From: Rhizobium ruizarguesonis
Lineage (GTDB): Bacteria; Pseudomonadota; Alphaproteobacteria; Rhizobiales; Rhizobiaceae
NCBI RefSeq assembly: GCF_012349115.1
Contig: NZ_PQIG01000073.1
Coordinates: forward strand, 41,008 to 105,007
Direction of reading: 5' to 3'
Length of the DNA stretch: 64,000 nucleotides
Shown here: positions 11,988-19,623 of the stretch, piece after piece
How positions within the stretch are numbered: the first letter of the stretch is position 1
Layout: each line of letters starts with the position of its first letter
Program-made: the position numbers and the translations under genes
Notes under the pieces: model-generated
Told to the model about the DNA's origin: nothing
The model's input: the letters and a program-made list of their open reading frames with translations, nothing else
The model's database searches: none

Positions 11988-13118
11988 ATGACCGACAACT
12001 TCCAATTCACCCTTGACAAGACCGATGCCGGCGCACGCCTAGGTAAAATCTCCATGCCGCGCGGCGAGATCCGCACGCCGGCCTTCATGCCGGTCGGCAC
12101 CGTCGGTACTGTTAAGGCCATGTATCTCGACCAGGTGCGCGAGACCGGCGCCGACATCATCCTCGGCAATACCTATCACCTGATGCTGCGCCCGACGGCC
12201 GAGCGCGTCGCCCGTCTCGGCGGCCTGCATAAGCTCATTCGCTGGGAGCACCCGATCCTGACCGATTCCGGCGGCTTCCAGGTCATGTCGCTGTCCGGCC
12301 TGCGCAAGCTCGACGAGCAGGGCGTCACCTTCAAGTCGCATGTCGATGGCAGCCTCCACCATATGTCGCCGGAGCGCTCCATCGAAATCCAGGGGCTGCT
12401 CGGCTCCGACATCCAGATGCAGCTCGACGAGTGCGTGGCGCTGCCGGCCGAGCCGAAGGAGATCGAGCGCGCCATGGAAATGTCGCTGCGCTGGGCCGAG
12501 CGCTGCAGGGTCGCCTTCGGCGAGCAGCCCGGCAAGGCGATGTTCGGCATCGTCCAGGGCGGCGATATCCCGGCGCTGCGCATCCGCTCGGCCGAGGCGT
12601 TGAGCCAGCTCGACCTCAAGGGATATGCGATCGGCGGCCTCGCGGTCGGCGAGCCGCAGGACGTCATGCTGCAGATGCTGGAAACGACGCTGCCGGTACT
12701 TCCTCTGGAAAAGCCGCGTTACCTCATGGGCGTCGGCACGCCTGATGACATCCTGAAATCGGTCGCCCGCGGCATCGACATGTTCGACTGCGTCATGCCG
12801 ACCCGCTCCGGCCGCCATGGCCTGGCCTTCACCCGTCGCGGCAAGGTCAATATCCGCAATGCCCGCCATGCCGAGGATATGCGCCCGCTCGACGAACAGT
12901 CGAACTGCCCGGCCTCGCGTGACTATTCGCGTGCCTATCTGCACCATCTCGTCCGCTCCAACGAGGCGCTCGGCGGCATGCTGCTCTCCTGGCACAATCT
13001 CGCTTATTACCAGGAACTGATGCAGGGCATCCGCAAGGCGATCGCCGAAGGCCGCTTCGCCGATTTCATGGCGGAAACACAGGAGGAATGGGCGAGGGGC
13101 GACCTCCAGCCGGTGTAA
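11988..13118 (+). CDS. tgt: tRNA-guanine transglycosylase (Tgt) with reduced zinc-site cysteines
   Basis: 376 residues, exchanging guanine-34 for preQ1 in tRNAs with GUN anticodons. The active-site region [17 protein letters not shown] and the second aspartate in [13 protein letters not shown] are intact. The C-terminal zinc site is unusual. Most bacterial Tgt proteins have C-x-C-x2-C followed by a histidine. Here the aligned stretch is [17 protein letters not shown], keeping only the middle cysteine, with the histidine in SWHN retained. Whether zinc still binds is not known from sequence. It follows queA with no gap. Confidence 0.96.
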   Translation: MTDNFQFTLDKTDAGARLGKISMPRGEIRTPAFMPVGTVGTVKAMYLDQVRETGADIILGNTYHLMLRPTAERVARLGGLHKLIRWEHPILTDSGGFQVMSLSGLRKLDEQGVTFKSHVDGSLHHMSPERSIEIQGLLGSDIQMQLDECVALPAEPKEIERAMEMSLRWAERCRVAFGEQPGKAMFGIVQGGDIPALRIRSAEALSQLDLKGYAIGGLAVGEPQDVMLQMLETTLPVLPLEKPRYLMGVGTPDDILKSVARGIDMFDCVMPTRSGRHGLAFTRRGKVNIRNARHAEDMRPLDEQSNCPASRDYSRAYLHHLVRSNEALGGMLLSWHNLAYYQELMQGIRKAIAEGRFADFMAETQEEWARGDLQPV

Positions 13119-13119
13119 G

Positions 13120-14206
13120 CTATTTCGCTCCCGCATTGCTTGCCGCGGGGACCGCAGACGCCGGGTTTGGCGCAACCATCATTTTGAGCCTTTTGCGCAC
13201 TGGCTCGTCGAAGCGAATGGCGACGATCCCAGCCGCAATGAAAATCGCTATCACGACGACCATACCGGATGCCGGAGAGGCCGGGAGGTCAAAGCCCTTT
13301 TGCCGCAGTGACTGCAGCAGGCTGAAGATAGGCCCATGTAGAATATAAATCGGATAGGAAAGCCTCCCCAGCCAACGGAATAGCAACTCGACCAGGCCGG
13401 TCTGCCTTGTGCGCATCGCAAGCCAGACAATGGCCGGAAAGACTACGAGGCATATTAAAAAATCAAAATACGGGAAACCGAAGAACGTGCTGGCCGATAT
13501 GCCTGTGATGAAGATCAGGCATCCACACAGAAGAAGGCCGACAATGTTGCCGTTATTGGCCGTAGTCGGGTTCTGGATATCATATAGCCTGTAGAGGCAG
13601 ATCCCGAGCGAGAACGAGAACAGCACCCTTGAAAAGCCAAATATGAAGTAGCCCGGCTGATGGACCGATGTCGAGGTTGCCTCCGACCAATGCCCCGCAC
13701 ATGGTGATGCCCGCAGTCCCCAAGGCGATGGCGAGCAAGCTTCTGAGTGACAGTCGTATTAGAAGGACGGAGAATAGCATCCCTGCCCAGAGCTCGAAGA
13801 AGAGCGACCAGCTAGGTTCGTTGAAAGGAAAGAGACTTTCCAGGTTTGTGCTTTGAATGAGCAGGATCGCCTTCAGCAGAAGGCCTGCCAGAGTGAAGTA
13901 GTCCAGCCCGTTTTGAAGTGCATAGTTGAAAAGGCCAATCGGAAGCGAAAGAAGATAAATTGGATAAAGCCGAATGATACGCTGCAGCAGAAATCCGGCG
14001 GGCGAAATCTGTCCCGTTGTCAGCTGCCTCTCATATGAATTTGCAAGAACGACGCCGCTCAATAGAAAGAAGAGGTCAACGGCAAGGTAACCGATATTCG
14101 CCGGTATCGGACCCAGCGTACCACCCGTGTGAAGGAACATGACTACGACAGCCGCAATTCCTCGCAACGCCTCAAGAGCTGTGAAAAATTGTTTGCCAGT
14201 GTTCAA
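13120..14206 (-). pseudogene. Acyltransferase 3 (OafA-like) membrane protein, split by a frameshift
   Basis: Two adjacent readings in different frames make up one acyltransferase-3 protein of about 360 residues. The N-terminal part (14206 down to 13580) starts at TTG with GGAGGG upstream and holds LEALRGIAAVVVMFLHTGG (the family's conserved His) and RIIRLYPIYLL. The C-terminal part continues to the stop at 13120 with LGRLSYPIYILHGPI and RFDEPVRKRL. The frames cross between about 13630 and 13720. One extra base there would explain it (for instance in the CGGGCTAC stretch near 13650). Such enzymes O-acylate surface sugars. It is either a true pseudogene, a phase-variable gene or a sequencing error. 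Confidence 0.8.
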
Positions 14207-14314
14207 TATAACAACCCTCCGTTGGTATTTTGTTACTCCAGGAGGATTTCTAAATCGTTAGCGCAACGAGGCCGTGTAATCGATTGGGTCCTGTCGAAGA
14301 GAGGAGACAGCGCG

Positions 14315-14743
14315 TCAGATACCCTTGCTGTCCGCGTCCGGCATGATCTGCACGCCGTTGATCCTGTAGCTGCCGTCCGGCTGGCGGGTGATCTGGTAGA
14401 TCGCCGTCCAGTCCTTGCCGTCGCGGCCCGAAATCAGCACCTCGTGATAGATCAGCGCGCCGTTGTCGATCGAGCGGCTGCGCCCGAAGGCGTAGTTGCC
14501 TGGGTGATAGACCGGCTCGTAGCTCTTCTTCACCATGGCGAAGAACAGGTTCTTGTCGGGATACATCGCCCTGATGCCGGGCGCGGCGAAGGAATAGGCG
14601 GTCTCGGCATCGTCCTTGAGGAAGGCTTTGATCTGTTCCTCGATCATCGTCCGCGTCGTGTCGATCGGATCTTGGGCGCGGGCCGATACGGGGGAGAGGG
14701 CGGATGCGGCACACAGGATGAGAACTGCGAAGAAGGCGCGCAT
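14315..14743 (-). CDS. Exported DUF4864-domain protein
   Basis: 142 residues from ATG 14743, chosen for its GGAGA ribosome binding site and because it begins a clean signal peptide (MRAFFAVLILCAASALSPVSA, cleavage near ARAQ). The mature part, with MIEEQIKAFLKDDAETAYSF and MVKKSYEPVYHPGNYAFG, matches DUF4864, a family of unknown function with an NTF2-like feel. It ends 82 bp before the FabF-like gene's stop codon, in the same direction, and could be co-transcribed with it. Confidence 0.8.
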   Translation of the reverse strand: MRAFFAVLILCAASALSPVSARAQDPIDTTRTMIEEQIKAFLKDDAETAYSFAAPGIRAMYPDKNLFFAMVKKSYEPVYHPGNYAFGRSRSIDNGALIYHEVLISGRDGKDWTAIYQITRQPDGSYRINGVQIMPDADSKGI

Positions 14744-14825
14744 GGATTGATCTCCGGCTCTGTCAGGGAAACGATCCCCCGACAGGCAGAAGTGTAGGCG
14801 ATTTCTGACGCAAGAAAAGCGGACT

Positions 14826-16091
14826 TTACGACCAGCGCTGGAAGAGAGCGCTGGCATTCACCCCGCCGAAGCCAAAACCGTTGGTAATCGCATAGTCCAT
14901 CACCAGCGGCCGCGCTGTCTTGCCGACGATATCGATGCCGTCGGCGGCCGGATCCGCATGCTCCAGGTTGCGGGTCGGCGGCGCGATCTGGTCGCGCAGC
15001 GCAAGGATGGTGAAGATCGCTTCCAGCCCGCCGGCGGCGCCAAGCAGGTGGCCGGTCGCCGATTTCGTCGCGCTGACGGCAATGCCGCCGTCGCGGCCGA
15101 AGACCGTGCCGATCGCCGCGATCTCGCCCCTGTCACCGACCGGTGTCGAGGTCGCATGCGCGTTCAGATGCCTGACCTGCGAAGCCGGGATCTTCGCCTG
15201 CTTGAGTGCCGTCTCCATCGCGCGGCGGGCGCCGTCGCCGTCTTCGGGGCCTGAGGTCATGTGGTAGGCGTCCGCCGCCGTGCCGTAGCCGACGAGTTCG
15301 GCGAGCGGTGTGGCGCCGCGGGCAAGTGCATGTTCCAGTGTTTCGATAACCAGGATGCCGGCGCCTTCGCCCATGACGAAACCGTCGCGCGCCGTGTCGA
15401 AGGGCCGAGATGCCAGCTCCGGCGTCTCGTTGAAGCCGGTGGAAAGCGCACGCGCAGCGGCAAAGCCGCCAAGGCTCACCTTGTCGATGCAGGCCTCGGC
15501 ACCGCCGCAGATCGCCACATCGGCTTCGCCGGAGCGGATCAGCCGCGCCGCATCGCCGATCGCCTGGACGCTGGCCGCACAGGCCGTCACCGGAGCACCC
15601 AGCGGCCCCTTGAAGCCGTAGCGGATGCTGACCTGGCCGGCGGCAAGGTTGACGAGGAAGGACGGCACGGTGAAAGGCGACAGTCGCCGCACGCCACGCG
15701 TTTCGCCGATCCGCACCGCTTCGGCGATCGCCGGAAAGCCGCCGACGCCCGACGCGATGATCGTTGCCGTGCGCTCGCGCTCGCCTTCGTCGGTCGGCAT
15801 CCAGCCAGCCTGTTTTACCGCTTGCTCCGTCGCCGCCATGGCGAAGTGGATGAAGCGGTCCATCTTCTTCTGGTCCTTGGGCGTGATGTAACGGTCTGGA
15901 TCGAAGCCGGCTTGCGCATCCCCAGCGATGTCGGGAACGATACCGCCGACCTTGGCCGAGAGTTCGCCGACGATATCCTCCGCCAGCACCCTCAGCCCGG
16001 AACCGCCGTCGAGAAGACGCTTCCAGGCGGGCTCGACGCCGGTGCCGAGTGGCGAGACAAGTCCCATGCCGGTGACAACGATGCGATCCAT
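14826..16091 (-). CDS. FabF-like beta-ketoacyl-ACP synthase
   Basis: 421 residues from ATG 16091 (GAGGAAAATACA upstream; a longer frame to 16235 adds a non-homologous leader). The thiolase fold carries the full condensing-enzyme triad: the active-site Cys in VTACAASVQAIGDA, His in NAHATSTPVGD and His in KSATGHLLGAAGG. It should elongate an acyl-ACP with malonyl-ACP (KAS II type). It is not beside acpP or fabG, so it is probably a specialised paralogue rather than the housekeeping fabF. An HxlR regulator gene lies 64 bp upstream in the same direction and may control it. Confidence 0.92.
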   Translation of the reverse strand: MDRIVVTGMGLVSPLGTGVEPAWKRLLDGGSGLRVLAEDIVGELSAKVGGIVPDIAGDAQAGFDPDRYITPKDQKKMDRFIHFAMAATEQAVKQAGWMPTDEGERERTATIIASGVGGFPAIAEAVRIGETRGVRRLSPFTVPSFLVNLAAGQVSIRYGFKGPLGAPVTACAASVQAIGDAARLIRSGEADVAICGGAEACIDKVSLGGFAAARALSTGFNETPELASRPFDTARDGFVMGEGAGILVIETLEHALARGATPLAELVGYGTAADAYHMTSGPEDGDGARRAMETALKQAKIPASQVRHLNAHATSTPVGDRGEIAAIGTVFGRDGGIAVSATKSATGHLLGAAGGLEAIFTILALRDQIAPPTRNLEHADPAADGIDIVGKTARPLVMDYAITNGFGFGGVNASALFQRWS

Positions 16092-16155
16092 TGTATTTTC
16101 CTCCGACAGCGCCGCGCGTTTTTCAGACGCGCAAAGGACGCTGTAACTTTTTGAA

Positions 16156-16662
16156 TTAGGCGTCGATGCCGAGATACCAGGCGCGCATGCGGGCGATCCG
16201 CTCGTGCACTTCATCATCGGCGGCGGGGCCTGCAAGCAGGCTGGTGTTTTCTGGTGTCACTGGTTCGCCGGTCCGCGCATCGACCAGCATCGTCTGGCGC
16301 TCTCTGCCGGAAGCGGCATCGCCCAAGAGAAAGGCGAGGTCCTCTTCGGGGATGTGCCGGCTTCCCCAGGAAAACAGCGTCATCAGAACAGGAAAGAAAT
16401 CACGGCCCTTGTCCGTCAGCAGATATTCGTAGCGGGCAGGGCGCTGATGGTAGAGCCGCCGTTCGAACAACCCCTTTTCCGTCAGATGTTTGAGCCGCCG
16501 CGTCAGGATGTTCGGCGCCACGCCGAGGCTCTTCTGGAATTCGTCGAAGCGCGAAAGCCCCTGGAAGGCGTCGCGCAGGATCAGCATGCTCCACCAGTCG
16601 CCGACGCTGTCGAGCGCGCGCGCCGCCGGGCATTTGAAGTCGCTGAAGCTCGTCCGTTGCAT
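16156..16662 (-). CDS. HxlR-family transcriptional regulator
   Basis: 168 residues from ATG 16662 (an upstream start at 16695 adds 11 residues). The winged helix-turn-helix covers about residues 10-100, with CPAARALDSVGDWWSMLILR, then SLGVAPNILTRRLKHLTEKG as the recognition region and an RYEYLLTDKGRDFFPVL wing. The early cysteine (DFKCPAARA) is the one many HxlR proteins use as a redox or electrophile sensor. An inverted repeat just upstream is a likely operator for autoregulation. The FabF-like gene downstream is a plausible target. Confidence 0.88.
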   Translation of the reverse strand: MQRTSFSDFKCPAARALDSVGDWWSMLILRDAFQGLSRFDEFQKSLGVAPNILTRRLKHLTEKGLFERRLYHQRPARYEYLLTDKGRDFFPVLMTLFSWGSRHIPEEDLAFLLGDAASGRERQTMLVDARTGEPVTPENTSLLAGPAADDEVHERIARMRAWYLGIDA

Positions 16663-16680
16663 GGCTAATGTCACTATAGC

Positions 16681-16705
16681 AGTAACTATCATCATGCAAG
16701 TTACT
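16681..16705. promoter_or_regulatory. Candidate HxlR operator: AGTAACT-N11-AGTTACT
   Basis: A perfect 7-bp inverted repeat, AGTAACT at 16681-16687 and AGTTACT at 16699-16705, lies 19-43 bp before the HxlR start codon. Its spacing (18 bp centre to centre) fits binding of a dimeric winged-helix protein. It overlaps the last codons of the upstream small membrane-protein gene. Confidence 0.55.
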
Positions 16706-17063
16706 ATCTGGCGTCGCCCTCGAAAATGCGGGCGAGCAGAATGCCGGTGACGAGCATGCCGGCCGCCACGAAGATCGTATCGCCCGGCGTGCCGATATAG
16801 AGCGGCCCGACATTGGCAAAGAGCAGGAAGGCGACGAGGAAATTCGCCCAGCCCCAGACGGCATTGGCTGTCGGCGAGCCAAGCTTTGCCCCTTGCGCGA
16901 ATGGGATGCGGAACGGCCTGCCACTGACGCCGTTGACGAAATGTGGGACGCCGTTGGTCAGAAATGCCGCGGCGATGAAATGGGCGATATAGGCGATCCA
17001 GGGCAAAGGCTTCTCCGTTGCGGCACGAGTGGCGTCAACGGAGAATGTGGCCGGGAATTTCAT
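16704..17063 (-). CDS. Small integral membrane protein, unknown function
   Basis: 119 residues with three to four hydrophobic stretches (IAYIAHFIAAAFLTNGVPHF, NAVWGWANFLVAFLLFANVG, DTIFVAAGMLVTGILLARIF). No family recognised with certainty; its size and the pattern of a conserved NGVPHFVNG turn resemble small DoxX-like or uncharacterised four-helix proteins. No clear ribosome binding site. It lies upstream of the HxlR gene in the same direction. Confidence 0.6.
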   Translation of the reverse strand: MKFPATFSVDATRAATEKPLPWIAYIAHFIAAAFLTNGVPHFVNGVSGRPFRIPFAQGAKLGSPTANAVWGWANFLVAFLLFANVGPLYIGTPGDTIFVAAGMLVTGILLARIFEGDAR

Positions 17064-17080
17064 GCCGGCAAGAGGAGACT

Positions 17081-17186
17081 AAAGCATGTCGCGCAAAAGT
17101 GTGCAGCGGTTTTGCGGCAACGACATGCGTAAAAACAAAGAGTTAAAGCGCAAGGAGCGAATCTGAAAGATCGCGACGCGCTTTAG
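17081..17186. repeat. Interspersed palindromic repeat (variant A)
   Basis: Outer arms GCATGTCG (17084-17091) and CGACATGC (17121-17128) enclose inner arms CGCAAAA (17092-17098) and TTTTGCG (17110-17116). A second pair, AAAGCGC (17145-17151) and GCGCTTT (17178-17184), follows. The core shares its layout (GCATG, A-tract, GTG..AGCGG, T-tract, CATGC) with the copies near 29595 and 53011. It fills most of 17064-17238, where no gene is seen. Confidence 0.7.
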
Positions 17187-17238
17187 AAACGCACGTGGTG
17201 CGGCCGCCCGCCGTCGAATAGCGACGGGCCTGGCCGGG

Positions 17239-19362
17239 TCAGATCAGCACGAAATCCTTGAAGTGAAGCGCCGGAGAATTGTCGAGATCGGCGACATGGA
17301 TTGCCGCACCCGCGGCACTTCCATCCGCATCAAAGGATAGAATGCCGCTGGCCTGGTCGTAGATCAGTCTATCGTCAGCTTCGAGCGCTTTCGTTCCGAC
17401 AACGAAATTCTCATCTGAAAATCCGGATAGGCTGAGTGCGGCGAAAATCGAATGGTCGAGCAGCAGCTTGTCGCCGGCCGCCGAGGAGAAATCCCGGATC
17501 TTGTCGATGCTCACATTGTCGGGCTTAACGTCGAAAACGAAGGAATCGGCCCCTCCGCCGCCGGTCAGAATGTCTGCGCCGGCTTTGCCGATCAGCTTGT
17601 CGTTGCCGAGCCCGCCGCTCATCTGGTCGGCGCCTTTGCCGCCATTGAGACTGTTGCTGCCGTCGTTGCCAGTCAGCACGTTGGACGTGTTGTTGCCCGT
17701 CGCGCTGAGATTGGCCGTTCCGGTCAAGGCAAGGTTCTCGATCGTTCCGGCCGTGCGCTTCAGATCGGCCAGGCTGAAGGAAGTCGAAGCCTTGACGGTG
17801 TCCTTGCCGGATCCGCCTGTTTCATCGGCAAAATCGCCGGCATTGTCGACCACATAGGTATCGTTGCCGGCGCGCCCCGACATGTGGTCGGCGCCGGTGC
17901 TTCCATCGAGGATATTGTTGCCGGAATTGCCGACGAGAACATTCGCCAGGCCATTTCCGGTGCCGTTCAGATTGGCGGTGCCGGTCAACGTCAGATTCTC
18001 GACGTTTCCGATCGTATGCGCCGTATCCTTGAGGCTGAAGCTGATCGACGACATGACGGTATCGGTTCCGCCGCCCCGGCTTTCATCAACGATTTGAGCG
18101 GGGTTGCTCACGGTGAATATGTCGTTGCCCGTGCCGCCATAGATATGGCCGGTGGCCGGCGGCGTGCTGGCGCTGCCGCCTTCGATGTCAATGATAACGG
18201 GATGGTCGATGACATCAACCGTCAGGGACGAGACATCACTGAGACTTTTGATCGCCGTCGTTCCGGTCAGCGGGTCGAAGACCTTCACGGAGCCGAACGA
18301 GGCGCCGAGATTGACTTTAACGGCCGTATTCGCAGCCTGAATGGCGGTATCAGTGGACTGGTTCCAGATATCGGGCTCATTCCAGATGGTGATCTGGTAG
18401 CTTCCGTCCGATTTTTCCGTCAGCAGGCTCCGGGTCGAGGACGGCAGGCCGTCGATCGAATAATTGAGGGTCCCCGTGCTGAAGCTCGCCTTCGCAGCGC
18501 CGTCGTCCGCAAGGATTTCGGTCAGATTGTGGATCGCAGCCGCAGCCGGCTTGGCGGAATAGTCGAGATGAAAAAGGCCGAAATGCTTTTCCTGATTGGT
18601 GCCCTGCGGATCGGAATAGGCGTCCAGCAGCTCGTAGATGAACGTCTGTTTCGACCCGAGTGCCGCGCCGTCCATCAGCGTATTAAGCAGAAGCTTTGCC
18701 TGCGTCGCTTCGCTGACGCCTTCCCAGCCGCCATTGGTGTCGGCGGTGAGCGAGGTGTGGTACCCGGTCTCGGTGATCGCCAGCGGCTTGCCCGGATCGG
18801 CAGCGCGCTGAACGCCGGATTCTCGGGAAAGCCATGAATATGGCTGGTCGCCATCCTTCGCATAGGTGTGGATCGTCGTGTAGTCGGAGGCGGAAGCGAC
18901 CGTATATCCGGTAAAGCCGAGAACGGGGATATTCTTCAGCAAGGGGTCGGCGTTGACGGCGGCAGACAGGTCCTTCTGATAGGCGACCGCTGCGGCCTGG
19001 CCGCTCAGGCCATGGTAGCTGACCGGCCAGTTGTTGACTTCGTTCGGACCTTCGATACCGACGACCGATCCGGGATGGGCCTGCACGAAGGCATGCAGCC
19101 GCTGGGCGACGGTGGCGGGGTCGACCTCCCGCTGGGCGCTGAAGACGAATTGCACGCCGGCCTCGGCGGCATCGCCGAGATGCGTTTGGCCGTTGGGGTC
19201 GGAAGCGGAGTTGGGGGCATGATCGCGGACGGTATCAAGGCCAAGATAGTCGAGAGCCTTAACAACTTCTCCGACATTGGAATATTTTCCGTCGGTGTAG
19301 TCGATATGCGTATCAATTCCAAAGGAACGAATAATATCGTTTATTCTAACGGCTTGAGCCAT
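17239..19362 (-). CDS. RTX-type secreted glycoside hydrolase (clan GH-A-like)
   Basis: 707 residues from ATG 19362 (GGGAGAA upstream). Residues 1 to about 300 look like a TIM-barrel glycosidase of clan GH-A: the acid/base Glu108 is in IEGPNEVNNWP and the nucleophile Glu198 in LAITETGYHT. The C-terminal part holds RTX calcium-binding nonapeptides (for example GNDTYVVDN, GGKGADQMSGGLGNDKLIG, GGGGADSFVFD) interleaved with SFSLAD / ENLALTGTANL repeats. There is no N-terminal signal, so type I secretion is expected. The target polysaccharide is unknown; no transporter gene is adjacent. GH39- or GH5-like assignment would need a profile search. Confidence 0.85.
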   Translation of the reverse strand: MAQAVRINDIIRSFGIDTHIDYTDGKYSNVGEVVKALDYLGLDTVRDHAPNSASDPNGQTHLGDAAEAGVQFVFSAQREVDPATVAQRLHAFVQAHPGSVVGIEGPNEVNNWPVSYHGLSGQAAAVAYQKDLSAAVNADPLLKNIPVLGFTGYTVASASDYTTIHTYAKDGDQPYSWLSRESGVQRAADPGKPLAITETGYHTSLTADTNGGWEGVSEATQAKLLLNTLMDGAALGSKQTFIYELLDAYSDPQGTNQEKHFGLFHLDYSAKPAAAAIHNLTEILADDGAAKASFSTGTLNYSIDGLPSSTRSLLTEKSDGSYQITIWNEPDIWNQSTDTAIQAANTAVKVNLGASFGSVKVFDPLTGTTAIKSLSDVSSLTVDVIDHPVIIDIEGGSASTPPATGHIYGGTGNDIFTVSNPAQIVDESRGGGTDTVMSSISFSLKDTAHTIGNVENLTLTGTANLNGTGNGLANVLVGNSGNNILDGSTGADHMSGRAGNDTYVVDNAGDFADETGGSGKDTVKASTSFSLADLKRTAGTIENLALTGTANLSATGNNTSNVLTGNDGSNSLNGGKGADQMSGGLGNDKLIGKAGADILTGGGGADSFVFDVKPDNVSIDKIRDFSSAAGDKLLLDHSIFAALSLSGFSDENFVVGTKALEADDRLIYDQASGILSFDADGSAAGAAIHVADLDNSPALHFKDFVLI

Positions 19363-19498
19363 AAGCTTTTCTCCCGGTTTACGAGGGAAGTGGCAATGGG
19401 AATAAATCCCCATTTGTGGCTGCCAATTCGATTTAATACACGAGGAGGATCGTGCGGCGATGACTCGTTATCCATGATATATTGTTGCGAATGTGGCT

Positions 19499-19510
19499 CA
19501 ATTCGAATTG
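19499..19510. promoter_or_regulatory. Perfect 12-bp palindrome in divergent intergenic region
   Basis: CAATTCGAATTG lies within the AT-rich 261-bp region between the divergent RTX glycosidase gene and the GH13 gene. It may be a regulator site or chance; nothing else could be assigned in 19363-19623 apart from the GGAGG before the GH13 start. Confidence 0.3.
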
Positions 19511-19623
19511 TATTTATTATGTAATCTTCGCTTGCATTTTTTCGTTCGGCCGGCTGATCATGCGCGAGTGGGACGGCCCATAGGCAGAGTCTGGCGAAAT
19601 CCGACATGGTTTTGGAGGATCCG

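Noticed and set aside
19499..19510. Strong regulatory site
   Set aside because: A 12-bp palindrome in AT-rich DNA can arise by chance; kept only at low confidence.
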